A DNA stretch of 64,000 bases from an uncultured Roseibium sp. (lineage in GTDB: Bacteria; Pseudomonadota; Alphaproteobacteria; Rhizobiales; Stappiaceae), in contig NZ_CANLVF010000001.1 of NCBI RefSeq assembly GCF_947494555.1, forward strand, positions 868,001-932,000. The letters are read 5' to 3'. The position numbers were made by a program, and so were the translations under genes. The notes beneath the pieces are model-generated. The model ran no database searches, was not told where the DNA came from, and saw only the letters and a program-made list of their open reading frames with translations. Positions 1 to 15,219 of the stretch are shown one piece after another. Every line of letters begins with the position of its first letter. The first letter of the stretch is position 1.

Positions 1-548
1 TGCACAATGTGTCCAACGCAACCGCCGCAATTGCCGTCGCCTCCCAATTGGGTGTCGGTCCGGAGGATCTGGAAAAGGGCATATCTGCGTTCGGAGGCGT
101 AAAGCGCCGTTTCACGCATACCGGGACGGTTGACGGCGTGCAGATATTCGACGACTACGGCCATCACCCGGTGGAAATCAAGGCGGTGCTTCACGCCGCG
201 CGCGAGTCGACGCAAGGCAATGTGATCGCAGTCATGCAGCCACACCGGTATACGCGTCTTCAAAGCCTGTTCGATGATTTTTCCAACTGTTTCAACGACG
301 CTGACACGGTCATTATCGCTCCGGTTTACGCTGCCGGTGAACAGCCCATCGAGGGTGCAAGCCACAAGGATCTGGTCTCGGGCATGAAAACCCGTGGGCA
401 TCGCCAGGTTCAGTCCATTGACAGTCCGGAGGAGCTGCCATGCCTGATCAAGGACATCGCCCGGCCGGGTGACTTCGTCATATGCCTCGGTGCGGGCAAC
501 ATCACGCAGTGGGCTTATGCCCTGCCAAAACAGCTTGAAGAGCTTTGA
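1..548 (+). CDS. murC: UDP-N-acetylmuramate--L-alanine ligase, 3' part only
   Basis: C-terminal part of MurC, the cytoplasmic ATP-dependent ligase that adds L-Ala to UDP-MurNAc. The reading frame is open to the window edge; the first whole codon is at base 3 and reads His-Asn-Val-Ser-Asn-Ala-Thr, the conserved HNxxNxxAA stretch of the Mur ligase central domain, so the GTG at base 9 is an internal valine and not a start. The rest is the C-terminal Mur ligase domain, with the DDYGHHPxEI motif and the MQPHRYTR motif typical of MurC rather than MurD/E/F. About 180 residues are present of a usual ~470. It ends 12 nt before murB, within the division and cell-wall cluster. Confidence 0.95.
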   Translation, partial: HNVSNATAAIAVASQLGVGPEDLEKGISAFGGVKRRFTHTGTVDGVQIFDDYGHHPVEIKAVLHAARESTQGNVIAVMQPHRYTRLQSLFDDFSNCFNDADTVIIAPVYAAGEQPIEGASHKDLVSGMKTRGHRQVQSIDSPEELPCLIKDIARPGDFVICLGAGNITQWAYALPKQLEEL

Positions 549-560
549 GGACGGGAAATC

Positions 561-1532
561 ATGAGCTATCCCGACCTCCTCGCTGAATATCCGGATCTTT
601 TGGAAGGAATTCGCGGCAAGCTGACGCCCAATCAACCGCTGTCGGCGGTGACGTGGTTTCGGACCGGCGGGCCGGCGCAGCTTCTGTTCCAACCGGCCGA
701 CGAGGACGATCTTGCGGCCTTTCTCAGGAAACTGCCAGCTCACATTCCCGTCCTGCCTGTCGGGCTCGGTTCCAATCTCCTGATTCGCGATGGCGGCCTC
801 GAGGGCGTTGTCATCCGACTCAGTGCGAAAGGTTTTGGTGCTGTCGATCAAATCGGTGAAAACCGTCTCAGGGCAGGCGCCGCAGTCCCGGACAAGCGGC
901 TTGCCGAAGCAGCGGCGAAGGCTGGAATTGGTGGGTTTGCATTCTACACGGGCATTCCCGGAGGTTTGGGCGGTGCCTTGCGCATGAACGCCGGAGCTCA
1001 CGGAACCGAAACCCGCGACCGTATGGTCGAGTTGGTGGCGGTGGACCGGAAAGGCGCGAGGCATGTGCTGAGCAATCGCGACATGGGATATGCGTACCGT
1101 CATTCCTCGGCGTCGCATGATCTGATCTTTACCGGCGGCGTTTTTGAAGGCACCCGGCAGGACGAGGCATCAATCCGGCAGGACATGGCGGATGTCGTCG
1201 ATCATAGGGAAAAGGCACAGCCAATCCGGGAAAAGACCGGTGGCTCGACCTTCAAGAACCCGCCGGGCAGCTCTGCCTGGAAGGAAGTCGACGCAGCCGG
1301 ATGCAGGGGGCTGACGGTAGGAGGCGCCCAGATGTCGGAAATGCACTGCAACTTCATGATCAATACCGGATCGGCAACGGGGCACGATCTGGAGTTACTC
1401 GGGGAAACGGTGCGTGCGCGCGTCCTGCGGCACAGCGGTATCCGTCTGGAATGGGAAATCAAGCGCCTTGGGCGTTTCGGTGAATCCGGGAGCGTCGAAC
1501 CGTTTCTGGGACAGGAAGGGGAGGCCGCGTAA
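561..1532 (+). CDS. murB: UDP-N-acetylenolpyruvoylglucosamine reductase
   Basis: FAD- and NADPH-dependent reductase making UDP-MurNAc, the second committed step of peptidoglycan precursor synthesis in the cytoplasm. The 323-residue protein has the FAD-binding segment [12 protein letters not shown] (about 68-79), the [18 protein letters not shown] stretch (131-148), a YRHSS motif (179-183) and GSTFKNP (228-234), whose serine is the usual proton donor. The start ATG follows a gacggga ribosome site. The stop codon TAA abuts the ATG of ddl at 1533, so the two are probably translationally coupled. The length fits the short alphaproteobacterial form. Confidence 0.97.
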   Translation: MSYPDLLAEYPDLLEGIRGKLTPNQPLSAVTWFRTGGPAQLLFQPADEDDLAAFLRKLPAHIPVLPVGLGSNLLIRDGGLEGVVIRLSAKGFGAVDQIGENRLRAGAAVPDKRLAEAAAKAGIGGFAFYTGIPGGLGGALRMNAGAHGTETRDRMVELVAVDRKGARHVLSNRDMGYAYRHSSASHDLIFTGGVFEGTRQDEASIRQDMADVVDHREKAQPIREKTGGSTFKNPPGSSAWKEVDAAGCRGLTVGGAQMSEMHCNFMINTGSATGHDLELLGETVRARVLRHSGIRLEWEIKRLGRFGESGSVEPFLGQEGEAA

Positions 1533-2459
1533 ATGGCCAAGAAACACGTTGCCGTCCTCATGGGCGGTTGGGTCAACGAGCGTCCAGTCAGCCTGTCAAG
1601 CGGCCGCGATTGCGCGGATGCACTCGAAGAGGCCGGCTACAAGGTCACCCGGGTGGATGTGGACCGGAATATTTCCGCCGTTCTTCAGAAACTGAAGCCG
1701 GATGTCGCCTTTAATGCTTTACACGGGCCCTTCGGGGAAGACGGTTGCATTCAGGGAATTTTAGAATTTCTTAACATTCCCTACACTCACTCCGGAGTGA
1801 TGGCCTCCAGCCTTGCGATGCATAAAATCAAGGCCAAGGCAGTGATGCAGGCAGCCGGAATCCCGGTCACCCATGACATCATTGTGAACCGCTATGACAT
1901 CCAGCGCGAACACCCGATGGAGCCGCCGTATGTTCTCAAGCCGATCAATGAAGGGTCGAGCTTCGGTGTCCTGATTGTCAAGGAAGATCAAGAGTTTCCG
2001 CCTCAAGAGCTCAGCAGGGCGGACTGGCCATATCCTGACGTTTTGATGTGCGAAAAGTTTATCGACGGCCGTGAGCTGACCTGCGCTGTCATGGATGACA
2101 GGGCGCTTGGGGTCATCGACATCGTGCCGATGGGCCACAGCTTCTACGATTATGATGCAAAATATGTAGAAGGTGGTTCAAAACACATTCTTCCTGCAAA
2201 AATTTCACCGATTGTTTACCAAACCATAGAGACACTAGCGGTTAAGGCGCATCAGGCTTTGGGATGCCGTGGTGTTTCCCGGGCCGATTTCCGATTCGAC
2301 GAACGCGAAGACGGAACCGGAGAACTGATTTGCCTTGAAGTGAACACGCAGCCAGGCATGACGCCAACCTCTCTTGTGCCGGAAATGGCGGCCCATAAGG
2401 GGATGAGTTTCAAGGATCTGGTCAGTTGGATGGTTGAGGACGCGAGTTGCTGTCGCTAG
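1533..2459 (+). CDS. ddl: D-alanine--D-alanine ligase
   Basis: ATP-grasp ligase making D-Ala-D-Ala for the peptidoglycan stem peptide. The N-terminal motif [17 protein letters not shown] (8-24) and the C-terminal [16 protein letters not shown] are signature Ddl segments, the second carrying the Mg-binding Glu/Asn pair. With 308 residues it is full length for DdlB-type enzymes found in dcw clusters. Its ATG directly follows the murB stop, and its 3' end overlaps the probable start of ftsQ by 13 nt, consistent with one dcw transcript. Confidence 0.96.
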   Translation: MAKKHVAVLMGGWVNERPVSLSSGRDCADALEEAGYKVTRVDVDRNISAVLQKLKPDVAFNALHGPFGEDGCIQGILEFLNIPYTHSGVMASSLAMHKIKAKAVMQAAGIPVTHDIIVNRYDIQREHPMEPPYVLKPINEGSSFGVLIVKEDQEFPPQELSRADWPYPDVLMCEKFIDGRELTCAVMDDRALGVIDIVPMGHSFYDYDAKYVEGGSKHILPAKISPIVYQTIETLAVKAHQALGCRGVSRADFRFDEREDGTGELICLEVNTQPGMTPTSLVPEMAAHKGMSFKDLVSWMVEDASCCR

Positions 2460-3361
2460 GTCGCAAATGGAAACGGGACGTGATGACGTCGCTGGAGGCC
2501 GAATTGGCTCCGCGTGGGCGCGGTGTGTCGCGTTTGCACCGGCAGCCTGTTTGGCGTTCGGCTGGACGGCTTGCCGACCTCCCGCGCTGGACGGGCTCCG
2601 CTGCTGCACTTGGTTTCTTAACCTTAACAATTGGTTATGGAATAGTCATAGGCGGCCACGGTCGGCTCGTTTCCGATGCCTTGCTGTCTGCGGCAGGGTT
2701 TGGCATCGAAGCTGTGAAGCTCTCCGGGCAACGTGAAATCAACGAATTTCAGATCCTCGAAGCCTTGGAAATTCACGAGGGAACATCACTTGCCCTCTTT
2801 GATGCTGCTGGTGCGCGCGAGCGGCTCAACACGATGGCCTGGGTTAAAAACGCTTCCGTCATGAAGCTTTACCCCAGCACGTTGCAGATCAAGATCGAAG
2901 AGAGAATTCCCTATGCGCTCTGGCAGCGCGGGGACCTGGTTTCGATCGTGAACGAAGCCGGCGACGTGATCACGGATGATGTTGACGGGCGTTATGCCAA
3001 TCTGCTGCTTGTGGTCAATCACGGTGCGCAGCGCAGGGCAGTGGAAATCAACACCGCGCTCGAAAGCGTCCCGGAATTGCGCCCACGGGTGCGGGCCGCG
3101 TTCCTGATCAGTGACCGGCGCTGGGACCTGCAGCTGGAAAACGGGATATCCATCAGCTTGCCGGAACAGAATTTCGAAGCCGCACTCGCGGATCTCGTCG
3201 GGATGGACGAAGACAGCGGATTGCTGTCGCGCGATATCGTTGCCATCGACATGCGTCTTGCGGATCGCGTCACGGTGCGCCTGTCTGACGAAGCCGCCGA
3301 GCAGCGCAAGATCATGACCGGAGGACGCAATCGGTCGGGCAACAAGGAGCAGGACACTTGA
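2447..3361 (+). CDS. ftsQ: Cell division protein FtsQ
   Basis: Bitopic inner-membrane division protein that links early and late divisome parts. A single hydrophobic segment lies near residues 52-70 and is followed by a POTRA-type region ([17 protein letters not shown], then a FtsQ/DivIB domain with [29 protein letters not shown]). The start is uncertain: a TTG at 2447 has a GAGGA ribosome site 6 nt upstream and overlaps ddl, while an in-frame ATG at 2483 has only a weak site. I chose the TTG. The end overlaps the TTG start of ftsA in a TTGA arrangement. Identity rests on position between ddl and ftsA plus the topology and POTRA signature. Confidence 0.92.
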   Translation: MLSLGRKWKRDVMTSLEAELAPRGRGVSRLHRQPVWRSAGRLADLPRWTGSAAALGFLTLTIGYGIVIGGHGRLVSDALLSAAGFGIEAVKLSGQREINEFQILEALEIHEGTSLALFDAAGARERLNTMAWVKNASVMKLYPSTLQIKIEERIPYALWQRGDLVSIVNEAGDVITDDVDGRYANLLLVVNHGAQRRAVEINTALESVPELRPRVRAAFLISDRRWDLQLENGISISLPEQNFEAALADLVGMDEDSGLLSRDIVAIDMRLADRVTVRLSDEAAEQRKIMTGGRNRSGNKEQDT

Positions 3362-4680
3362 GTCGCTCCGATAAAAATCTCTATCTGCCGAGAATGCGGC
3401 CCCTGCCAACCCGCCGGTCTGTCATCATGTCTGTTCTTGATGTCGGGTCGACGAAGATCTGCTGCCTGATCGCGAAACTTGTGCCGCATGAGGACAACGC
3501 TGTTCTGTCGAGCCGGTCTCACAAGGTTGAGGTTCTCGGTTACGGATATCAGCGTTCACGCGGGATCAAGTCCGGTGTCGTCGTCGATATGGACGCGGCC
3601 GAGCAGGCGATCCGGCTTGCGGTTGACAGCGCGGAACGCATGGCAGGCGTTACCGTCGAATCCCTGATTGCAAACATCAGCTGCGGCCGTTTGCGGAGCG
3701 AGGTTTACAGCGCCGGTGTGCCGCTTGCCGGAGACAGTGTCTCGGAAGCGGACATTCAAAGAGTTTTGTCCGCCGGTTCGAGTCATTCGGTAACCGACGG
3801 GCGGGCTGTGACCCACGCGCTGCCGATCTCCTATTCGCTTGATGGCAGCCGCGGTATTCGTGATCCGCGCGGCATGATGGGACACAAGCTGGGTGTCGAT
3901 ATGCAGGTTGTGACAGCGGAAGTTCCGCCGGTGCGCAATCTGGAACTCTGCATCAACCGCGGCCATCTGCATGTGGAGACGATGGTCGCGACGCCCTTTG
4001 CAAGCGGCCTGTCCACCATCGTTGACGATGAAGCCGAACTCGGTGTCGCCTGCATCGATATGGGCGGTGGAACCACTACGCTTTCCGTGTTTGTTGATGG
4101 CCATATGGTTCATCTCGATGCGATTGCCGTCGGTGGCAATCACGTGACCACCGACATCGCCCGTGCATTTGCAACGCGCCTGCAGGATGCAGAGCGTTTG
4201 AAAACACTTTATGGCTCGCCGCTGGCGTCCAGTTCCGACGATCGCGACCTGTTGACGGTTCCGCCGCTTGAAAGCGACAGCGATCTGCCGAATCAAATCC
4301 CTCGCTCGGCGCTGACACGCGTCATCCGTCCGCGCGTGGAAGAAATCCTTGAACTCGTGAGAGATCGCCTAACCGAATCCGGCTTTGCCGGCCGGGTCGG
4401 CAAGCAGATCGTTCTGACAGGGGGCGCCAGTCAGCTTACGGGTCTTGGAGAGGTTGCGCGTCACATTCTGGGCCGCAACGTCCGTCTTGGCCGGCCTCTA
4501 GGCGTCGCCGGTCTTCCCGAGGCTGCCAAAGGACCGGCTTTTGCCGCTGCTGTTGGCCTCTTGATTTATCCGCAAGTCGCTCAAATCGAACAGTTCGAAC
4601 ACAAGAACCGTCGAGTGGGGTGGGGCGGACAATCTGGTTACCTGGCCCGCGTGGGTCAGTGGATCAGGGAAAGCTTCTGA
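3358..4680 (+). CDS. ftsA: Cell division protein FtsA
   Basis: Actin-like ATPase that tethers FtsZ to the membrane and recruits later divisome proteins. The 440-residue protein has the phosphate-1 motif near residues 25-35 ([15 protein letters not shown]), the [13 protein letters not shown] phosphate-2 motif, the [10 protein letters not shown] adenosine motif, and a C-terminal amphipathic tail rich in W, G and R (the usual membrane-targeting helix). It starts with TTG overlapping the ftsQ stop; AAGGAG lies 8 nt upstream. Next gene is ftsZ. Confidence 0.97.
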   Translation: MSRSDKNLYLPRMRPLPTRRSVIMSVLDVGSTKICCLIAKLVPHEDNAVLSSRSHKVEVLGYGYQRSRGIKSGVVVDMDAAEQAIRLAVDSAERMAGVTVESLIANISCGRLRSEVYSAGVPLAGDSVSEADIQRVLSAGSSHSVTDGRAVTHALPISYSLDGSRGIRDPRGMMGHKLGVDMQVVTAEVPPVRNLELCINRGHLHVETMVATPFASGLSTIVDDEAELGVACIDMGGGTTTLSVFVDGHMVHLDAIAVGGNHVTTDIARAFATRLQDAERLKTLYGSPLASSSDDRDLLTVPPLESDSDLPNQIPRSALTRVIRPRVEEILELVRDRLTESGFAGRVGKQIVLTGGASQLTGLGEVARHILGRNVRLGRPLGVAGLPEAAKGPAFAAAVGLLIYPQVAQIEQFEHKNRRVGWGGQSGYLARVGQWIRESF

Positions 4681-4795
4681 CGACATGAGCCAAGAAGACG
4701 ACAACCAGGAATTGGAGCTGCCGGGAGCGGCAGTTGAAGTTTGGGAAGAAGACGGATCTCCCGTATCGGGGGATCCAATGGGTCGCGAGGATAAT

Positions 4796-6559
4796 ATGAC
4801 CATTAACCTGAAGATGCCCGACATTCAGGAGCTGAAACCGCGCATTACGGTCTTCGGCGTCGGCGGTGCGGGCGGAAATGCCGTCAATAACATGATCACA
4901 GCAGGCCTCCAGGGGTGCGACTTTGTTTGCGCCAATACGGATGCCCAGGCACTGGCCATGAACCATTCCGAGCGGCTCGTCCAGATGGGCGTAGCTGTTA
5001 CGGAGGGGCTTGGTGCAGGCTCCCAGCCGGAAGTCGGTTCTGCCGCCGCTGAGGAAGTGATCGACGAAATCAACGATCACCTGTCCGGATCGCATATGGT
5101 GTTCATCACCGCCGGTATGGGCGGCGGAACCGGCACCGGTGCGGCTCCCGTGATCGCCCGTGCAGCGCGTGAGCAGGGCATCCTGACGGTTGGTGTTGTC
5201 ACCAAGCCGTTCCAGTTCGAAGGTGCGCGCCGGATGCGCATTGCCGATTCCGGGATTGACGAGCTGCAGCGGAATGTTGACACGCTCATCGTCATACCGA
5301 ACCAGAACCTGTTCCGGATCGCGAATGCGCAGACGACGTTTGCAGATGCCTTCGCAATGGCCGACCAGGTACTTTATTCCGGTGTTGCCTGCATCACCGA
5401 CCTGATGGTCAAGGAAGGCCTCATCAATCTCGACTTTGCCGATGTCCGCTCCGTCATGCGTAGTATGGGCAAGGCAATGATGGGAACGGGCGAAGCGAGC
5501 GGTGAAAAACGCGCGCAGCAGGCAGCCGAAGCAGCGATTGCCAATCCGCTGCTTGACGAGTCCTCCATGAAGGGTGCCAAGGGTCTGCTGATTTCGATCA
5601 CCGGCGGCAACGATCTCACGTTGTTTGAAGTGGACGAGGCAGCAACCCGGATCCGCGAAGAAGTTGATTCCGACGCCAACATCATTCTGGGTGCCACCTT
5701 TGACGAGACGCTTGATGGCATCATCCGGGTGTCTGTGGTGGCAACCGGCATCGACAAGGAGGCGGGCTTTGAAGCGGATATGTTTCCCTCATCGGCTGAA
5801 CAGTCCTTGATTTCCGAAGCACCGGCGATGTCCCGGCCAGCGGAAATCTCCACTCAGAAGATGGCTCCGGCCGCTTCTAAGGCAGGGGCTGCGAGTGCGG
5901 CAGCGCAGGCCGTCGCCAACCTGGAAAAGGAGCTTGCCATCCCTGAGCCGGCGCCTGTTGCAGTGGCAAGCGATCCGGACGTCGAGATCAAGCGGGTCAA
6001 ACCGGCCAGCACACCGCTGGCCGAAAAAAGACCCATGATGGATCTGGAAGAGGATGCACCGGCACCTGTTGTGGAAGATGCTCCGGTCAGTCAGCCTTAC
6101 ATCCCACCGGTAGCTGAAGAGCACAGCCCGGCACCGCGGATGCCGCGTGTAGAGGACTTCCCGCCGATCGCTCAGCGTGAAATCCTTTCGCAGCAGAGCC
6201 CGGCGCAGCCGCAGCCTGCTGCTCAAAAGCCGGCTCCTGCTGCCGTGCCTGCGGCTTCATTCGAAGCCGAAGAAAACTACAGTGACGAAGATCGACGTCC
6301 GATGGGCTTGCTGCGCAGGCTTGCCAACGGTCTTGGCAGGCGCGAAGACGAAGAGGAGCAGGAAGTCGAAGCTCCGGTTGCCCGCAGGGCACCGCAGCTG
6401 CAGCCGGCTCCAGCACCGCGCGCGCCGCAAACGAGGGCATCTTCGCCAGGCGCGACAGGCAATCTGGACGATACCGGCCGAGCTGCGCCCAAGCCGGTCA
6501 GTGCCGCAGATGACGAGCAGTTGGAGATCCCGGCGTTCCTGCGCCGCCAGGCCAACTGA
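4796..6559 (+). CDS. ftsZ: Cell division protein FtsZ
   Basis: Tubulin-like GTPase that forms the division ring. From the ATG at 4796 the protein begins [10 protein letters not shown], the usual alphaproteobacterial start, and has 587 residues: GTPase domain with GGGTGTG at 109-115, then the T7-loop NLDFADV, then an Ala/Pro/Glu-rich linker of about 250 residues, and the C-terminal peptide ending [11 protein letters not shown] that binds FtsA. A GAGG ribosome site precedes this ATG. An in-frame ATG at 4685 would add 37 acidic residues not usual in the family; I consider it less likely. The long linker is normal for Rhizobiales. Confidence 0.97.
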   Translation: MTINLKMPDIQELKPRITVFGVGGAGGNAVNNMITAGLQGCDFVCANTDAQALAMNHSERLVQMGVAVTEGLGAGSQPEVGSAAAEEVIDEINDHLSGSHMVFITAGMGGGTGTGAAPVIARAAREQGILTVGVVTKPFQFEGARRMRIADSGIDELQRNVDTLIVIPNQNLFRIANAQTTFADAFAMADQVLYSGVACITDLMVKEGLINLDFADVRSVMRSMGKAMMGTGEASGEKRAQQAAEAAIANPLLDESSMKGAKGLLISITGGNDLTLFEVDEAATRIREEVDSDANIILGATFDETLDGIIRVSVVATGIDKEAGFEADMFPSSAEQSLISEAPAMSRPAEISTQKMAPAASKAGAASAAAQAVANLEKELAIPEPAPVAVASDPDVEIKRVKPASTPLAEKRPMMDLEEDAPAPVVEDAPVSQPYIPPVAEEHSPAPRMPRVEDFPPIAQREILSQQSPAQPQPAAQKPAPAAVPAASFEAEENYSDEDRRPMGLLRRLANGLGRREDEEEQEVEAPVARRAPQLQPAPAPRAPQTRASSPGATGNLDDTGRAAPKPVSAADDEQLEIPAFLRRQAN

Positions 6560-6589
6560 TTCGTTTTGCGATCTTCTTCCCGGATCGCG

Positions 6590-6622
6590 GCAGCCCGGAG
6601 CGCAAGTTTCGGGCTGCTTCCC
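6590..6622 (+). terminator. Hairpin after ftsZ
   Basis: Arms gcagcccg (6590-6597) and cgggctgc (6610-6617) make an 8-bp stem with a 12-nt loop, followed by ttccc. The T-tract is poor, so termination may be partial or the hairpin may protect the 3' end of the dcw transcript. Confidence 0.5.
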
Positions 6623-6814
6623 TAACGTAATAATTTCCCTTTTTAATTCAATGATTTGTTCGCCTGTGAATCGTTACAAACCGTAATAAAGCTTTATTTC
6701 GCTCTACTGAGGAACGCGACTATCTTCGCGACCAACTGGTGATCGTTAAAAGTCCGTATGTGCATTGGGGCAAATTGAGGGCTTTTCGGTCGCAAACCGG
6801 AAGGGCTGGGTTTT

Positions 6815-7759
6815 ATGACCACACATGTTGACCGACAGACGACGCTTGCCGAGCAGGTAACGCTGACCGGAATCGGCGTTCATTCGGGAAAACCCGCGTC
6901 GATCACACTGGTCCCTGCCGATGCCGGTGTCGGTGTCGTGTTCACGCGAACCGACCAGGACAGCGCCGCCGAGGTGCCGGCACTGTGGGACAAGGTTTCC
7001 GCGACTGCGCTTTGTACGGTGCTCGGCGATCCGAGCAAAGACGGTATCTCGACTGTCGAACATCTCATGGCAGCCCTGTTCGGAATGGGCGTCGATAACG
7101 TGATCGTTGAAATTGACGGCCCGGAAATGCCAATCATGGATGGCAGCAGTGCGGTTTTTGTTGAGGCGATTGAACAGGTCGGCCTGAAGAAGCTCGACCG
7201 CGGTCGCCGCTATCTCAAGATCAATAAAAAGGTTCGTGTAGACAATGGCAGCGCGTGGTGCGAGTTGCACCCGCATGACGGTACGAAGTTCGACATCACC
7301 ATCGATTTTGACACGCCGGTGATCGGCCGGCAGCAATTCGTGTCGGAAATGACACCGGATATTTTCCGCAATGATTTGTCGCGGGCCCGCACGTTCGGCA
7401 ACGTCAAGGATGTTGAGCAGCTCTGGAAGATGGGGTTTGCCCTCGGGTCTTCCCTGGACAATTCGGTCGCCATCTCCGAAGACAAGGTTCTGAACCCTGA
7501 AGGCACCCGTTGGCCGGACGAGTTTGCACGGCACAAAGCGCTTGATGCGGTAGGCGACCTTGCGCTTGCAGGTCTGCAGATCATGGGAATGTACCGGTCC
7601 TATAAGGGCGGACACAAAATGAACCACGCAGTGCTGGTCAAACTGTTTGAAGATCCGGACGCGTTCGAGGTTGTCGAGGCTCCGGCCTTCCGGCAGGTTG
7701 GTCAGGTCAGCAAGGGCGGACTTGCCGCCGCAGCTGCATTCGGCCCCGACGTCTCCTGA
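6815..7759 (+). CDS. lpxC: UDP-3-O-acyl-N-acetylglucosamine deacetylase
   Basis: Zinc deacetylase carrying out the committed step of lipid A synthesis in the cytoplasm. The 314-residue protein has the conserved TVEHLMAALFG segment (His near 83 as a zinc ligand), DGPEMPIMDGSS, the SRARTFG motif, and RHKALDAVGDLALAG, which supplies the second zinc His and the Asp ligand. The ATG is preceded by aagggctgggtttt. The gene follows ftsZ after about 255 bp, the common order at the end of dcw clusters, and probably has its own promoter in that gap. Confidence 0.97.
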   Translation: MTTHVDRQTTLAEQVTLTGIGVHSGKPASITLVPADAGVGVVFTRTDQDSAAEVPALWDKVSATALCTVLGDPSKDGISTVEHLMAALFGMGVDNVIVEIDGPEMPIMDGSSAVFVEAIEQVGLKKLDRGRRYLKINKKVRVDNGSAWCELHPHDGTKFDITIDFDTPVIGRQQFVSEMTPDIFRNDLSRARTFGNVKDVEQLWKMGFALGSSLDNSVAISEDKVLNPEGTRWPDEFARHKALDAVGDLALAGLQIMGMYRSYKGGHKMNHAVLVKLFEDPDAFEVVEAPAFRQVGQVSKGGLAAAAAFGPDVS

Positions 7760-8021
7760 GCCAATTGCCAGACGTTTCCTTTGGCCAAACAGTGTTTTCT
7801 TCGGATTTCACTGTAATTTGTGCATGTTGCCATAAAAATGCTCAAAAAAACCGTCAGATCGCCGGTGTGGACGTGACGGGGACAGGGGAATTCCGCTAAA
7901 CACTCCTGTCATTTAGAAGTTAGGCCGGGAAAACCTGTACGGCCGCATGGACCGGAAGCGGTCCGGGAGTAAAGGTGTGAACGGAATTTTATCTGGTTCT
8001 GATGTGAGCGGGACCTTTCGC

Positions 8022-8834
8022 ATGAAATTCATTTTGAAAATGGCGGTCGTCGCGGCCCCGATTTTTCTGGCTGCTTGCAGCGGTAAGGAAGATCTTGACG
8101 AGCTGGCGCTGAACGATACGCCCGCTGAAGTTTTGTTCAACGAGGGACTGGCATTGCGCGCCCAAGGCAAGCTGCGCGATTCCACGACCAAGTTCGAAGA
8201 AATCGACAAGCTGTATCCCTATTCGGAATACTCCAAGAAATCCCTTGTCAACCTGGCATATCTGAACTATTCGCGCGGCAAGTATCCCGAGACCGTGACT
8301 GCGGCGCGCCGGTTCGTAACGCTTTATCCAGGCGACGAGGACTCGGCATATATGCTCTATCTCGCCGGTCAAAGTTATTACCGTCAGATGCCGGACATTA
8401 CCCGCGATCAGGCGGTAACGCGAAAAGCTGCCGGAGCGTTCACCGAGCTTATCCAGCGGTTTCCTGAATCCGATTACGCGCCGGATGCTGAAGAGAAACT
8501 TCGCATTGTCGAAGACCAGCTCGCGGGCAAGGAAATGCAGGTTGGCCGCTACTATCTCAAGCGCCGGAATTACGTTGCTGCCATTAACCGCTTCAGAGCC
8601 GTGGTCACCGAGTTTCAGACCACACGTCATGTCGAAGAGGCGCTTTTCCGGCTGACAGAAGCTTACTACGCACTTGGAGTGGTCAACGAGTCTCAGACCG
8701 CCGCCGCTGTCCTTGGGCACAATTATCCTGACACGCAATGGTACAAGGATGCTTATTCGCTTCTGAACAAGGGCGGATTCGAGCCTTCAGAAGATTCTGG
8801 CAGCTGGATTAGCCGCGCATTCAGGAGTATTTAA
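8022..8834 (+). CDS. bamD: Outer-membrane protein assembly lipoprotein BamD
   Basis: Lipoprotein of the BAM complex, which inserts beta-barrel proteins in the outer membrane. From the ATG at 8022 there is a lipoprotein signal peptide ending in the lipobox LAAC at residues 17-20, followed by about 250 residues of TPR-like helices (FNEGLALRAQGKLRDSTTKFEEIDKLYPYSEY, GKYPETVTAARRFVTLYPG, and others) as in the YfiO/ComL family. An open frame extends 25 codons upstream, but only the 8022 start gives a correct signal peptide. It lies between lpxC and recN, its usual place in Rhizobiales. Confidence 0.95.
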   Translation: MKFILKMAVVAAPIFLAACSGKEDLDELALNDTPAEVLFNEGLALRAQGKLRDSTTKFEEIDKLYPYSEYSKKSLVNLAYLNYSRGKYPETVTAARRFVTLYPGDEDSAYMLYLAGQSYYRQMPDITRDQAVTRKAAGAFTELIQRFPESDYAPDAEEKLRIVEDQLAGKEMQVGRYYLKRRNYVAAINRFRAVVTEFQTTRHVEEALFRLTEAYYALGVVNESQTAAAVLGHNYPDTQWYKDAYSLLNKGGFEPSEDSGSWISRAFRSI

Positions 8835-8903
8835 CGGGTTCTGGAAAGACGACTCGGCTCCTCCGAATGATGGGCCGCAACTAAGTCCGAGGAGCTCGCC
8901 TTC

Positions 8904-12748
<3,845 letters not shown>

Positions 12749-13037
12749 GGCGCGCATCTGAAAGCGCTTACATTGGCGCGGCACCGTTCCTGTACGTTCA
12801 GGGTGCGATTGAGGGTCTGCGCACCAACTTCAAACCTGGTTTTCATCCTAACGCAAAACATCATTGTGAAAAATGTCACGTGGTCGCTTTTTAGTTTTAC
12901 CACCTGAAATTGATTCATTTGACATTTTGTGATTTTGACGTCGTATTTTGCCAAATGCGTATCTGACGTTAAGTAACAAGTAATGCGTCCCCGGCACTCT
13001 CTAAGGAATGATTTTTGTTCTGGAGGGGACGAGAAAA

Positions 13038-15095
13038 ATGAAGCGCATTAAGCTGCAGATCGCTGCCCTCGCGGGTGTCCCGTTGCTTGCGGTGATCGGT
13101 TTCGCAACATTCAACGTCTATGAAAAGTCGGTTCAACTGTGGCATCACGATTACATGCGGCCGATGACACGCATTGCCGAAGACAGCGGCAATCTCATTC
13201 ACGAGCTGCAAAAGGAACGTGGCATGAGTGTCAGCCTGATCAAGTCGGACTACGATCCGGCGGTCAGGGCCAAGCTCGATGCTCAGCGCCCGAAATCGGA
13301 TGCTGCTCTCAAGATATTCGACGAGCATCTTGCCGGTCTTGATCTGAATGACGATGAAATGCTGGCCGATCTCCAGCACGTGGCCGAAGAAGTTCACAAG
13401 ACGGACAGTTTCCGAGAAGCGATTGACGCCAAGCAATTCACCGTCGGAGACGTCATCAAGGGATATACGAAGGAAGTCCATGAGCTGATCCACGTGATCG
13501 GCGTCACGACCGAGTCCAGTCCCTCGCAGGCGATCACTTCTGAGTTGCTGCCCTATCTGACAATCGTCGAGGCCATGGAATCCGGCGGTCTGGAGCGAGC
13601 GACCGGGGCAGCATTGCTCAACGAATTCAATCTCACCGGTAACGTGAATCTCAAAACCTTCAAATCGGTGATGACTCACTACGGCGGCGAAGTGGCCTTT
13701 ATGAAGGAGTTTGCCTCGGTCGCGCTCCCCGAACACAAGACCATGATGAAGGAGATGGTCAAGGGAGCCGACGTGGACCAGGCACTCGCGTGGAGGGAGC
13801 TGATTCACGCATTGCCGGAAACCAATGATTCCCAGGGGCTCGAAGGCGCTGTCTGGTTCGCAATGGCCACCAAGCGGCTTAATCTCATGAAAGGCCTGTC
13901 GGATGAGTTGATTCACCGGGCAGAAGCGGCCGCTGACGCTGATTCCGCCCAGCTCAATTCGGAGATCCTGTGGCTGACCGTGATTGCCGTTGCACTGACC
14001 GGTCTCGCACTCGCACTGGCCGTTCATCAGGTGTTTGCCATCAGCAAGACGCTGAGCCGTCAGCGCGATACGATCTCACAGCTTGCGGAAGGCAATCTTG
14101 ACGTTAATGTCTCTGATACGGACCGCCCTGACGAGATCGGCGATATCGCCCGCGCATCTGAAGTCTTCCGCAACAAACTGATCCGGCAGAAAGAGCTTGA
14201 GGACGAAGCGGAAGCAGGCCGTGTCCTGCGCCGGCAGCGCCGCGCACAGCTGGAAAACGCCATCGGGCATTTCGAGACATCGGTGACCGAGATCCAGACC
14301 CAGCTGGCAGCCGAAACCGAGGGTGTCAGCAGCAACGCCAACGAAATGGTGACGATTGCGCTGCATGCTGATGAGAGCGCACGGGCAGCCAATTCGGCGA
14401 CGGAAGAAGCAACGACCAACGTTCAGACGGTTGCTTCCGCTGCTGCGGAGTTGTCAGCTTCGATTGGCGAGATTTCGCGCCAGGCGGCAACTGCAACGGA
14501 GATTTCCTCCACTGCCGCGGAAACGGCCGTTTCAGCCGACAAGGACATTTCGCTTCTGGCAGAAACTGCCGACAAAATTGGTGAAGTGGTCGAGATCATC
14601 CGTGCAATTGCCGAACAGACAAATCTGCTCGCATTGAACGCCACGATCGAGGCCGCACGTGCTGGCGAAGCCGGTAAGGGCTTTGCGGTTGTTGCTGCGG
14701 AGGTGAAGGAACTCTCCACGCAAACCGCAAAGGCGACCGACGAGATTGCCAGCCAGATTTCCGGTGTGCAGTCCTCGACCCAGAAGTCGGTCGCGGCGAT
14801 CCGCTCAATCGTTGAAAAGATTGAAGAGGTCCGCTCCGTCAGTGAAACGATCGCTGTTTCGGTGGACGAGCAGAACGCGGCCACCAGCGAGATCACCCAG
14901 AGCATCACCTTTGCCTCGGATGGTGCAAAGGCTGCGGCAACCAATGTGTCGGGCGTCTCCGGTTCCATCGACCAGACGCGTCAGAAATCCGAAACCTTGA
15001 GCGTGTCCGCCGAACAACTCGGTCAGGTCGCGTCCAACCTCTCTGACGCCGTGAACACTTTCCTGGAGGAAGTTCGCGACGAGGAGGCTGCATAA
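13038..15095 (+). CDS. Methyl-accepting chemotaxis protein with NIT sensor domain
   Basis: Chemoreceptor that controls CheA kinase activity. From the ATG at 13038 (GGAGG ribosome site 12 nt upstream; an in-frame ATG at 13008 lacks one) the 685-residue protein has: transmembrane segment 1 (about 7-27), a long periplasmic helical region with the NIT-domain hallmark [16 protein letters not shown], transmembrane segment 2 (about 311-335), a HAMP domain (to about 385), and a signalling domain with the hairpin tip [20 protein letters not shown] (about 522-541). The end, [11 protein letters not shown], has no CheR/CheB-docking pentapeptide. NIT domains are known to sense nitrate/nitrite in other proteins; the ligand here is unproven. 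No other chemotaxis gene is nearby. Confidence 0.93.
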   Translation: MKRIKLQIAALAGVPLLAVIGFATFNVYEKSVQLWHHDYMRPMTRIAEDSGNLIHELQKERGMSVSLIKSDYDPAVRAKLDAQRPKSDAALKIFDEHLAGLDLNDDEMLADLQHVAEEVHKTDSFREAIDAKQFTVGDVIKGYTKEVHELIHVIGVTTESSPSQAITSELLPYLTIVEAMESGGLERATGAALLNEFNLTGNVNLKTFKSVMTHYGGEVAFMKEFASVALPEHKTMMKEMVKGADVDQALAWRELIHALPETNDSQGLEGAVWFAMATKRLNLMKGLSDELIHRAEAAADADSAQLNSEILWLTVIAVALTGLALALAVHQVFAISKTLSRQRDTISQLAEGNLDVNVSDTDRPDEIGDIARASEVFRNKLIRQKELEDEAEAGRVLRRQRRAQLENAIGHFETSVTEIQTQLAAETEGVSSNANEMVTIALHADESARAANSATEEATTNVQTVASAAAELSASIGEISRQAATATEISSTAAETAVSADKDISLLAETADKIGEVVEIIRAIAEQTNLLALNATIEAARAGEAGKGFAVVAAEVKELSTQTAKATDEIASQISGVQSSTQKSVAAIRSIVEKIEEVRSVSETIAVSVDEQNAATSEITQSITFASDGAKAAATNVSGVSGSIDQTRQKSETLSVSAEQLGQVASNLSDAVNTFLEEVRDEEAA

Positions 15096-15127
15096 GCCGG
15101 TTCCAGATTCATCTGAAACGCTCTTTG

Positions 15128-15173
15128 AAAATCCCGGTTTGCCAGGTATTGGCAGACCGGGATTTTTAGTTTT
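15128..15173 (+). terminator. Terminator of the chemoreceptor gene
   Basis: Arms aaaatcccggt and accgggattttt form an 11-bp stem, with an inner stem tgcca/tggca in the loop, and a T-rich tail (tttttagttttt). A strong Rho-independent terminator. Confidence 0.85.
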
Positions 15174-15219
15174 TGGGGATTGATTGACACCACGGACGAA
15201 AACCCCTGCTTTTGAACTT

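Noticed and set aside
2617..2630. ttaaccttaac as a CtrA site in ftsQ
   Set aside because: The spacing between TTAA halves is 2 nt instead of 7.
4685..4795. Upstream start of ftsZ (37 extra residues)
   Set aside because: Not usual in FtsZ and with a poor ribosome site; the ATG at 4796 gives the standard N-terminus.
12969..14027. 352-codon minus-strand frame over the chemoreceptor
   Set aside because: Antisense to a gene with full NIT, HAMP and signalling motifs; no family match and no ribosome site.
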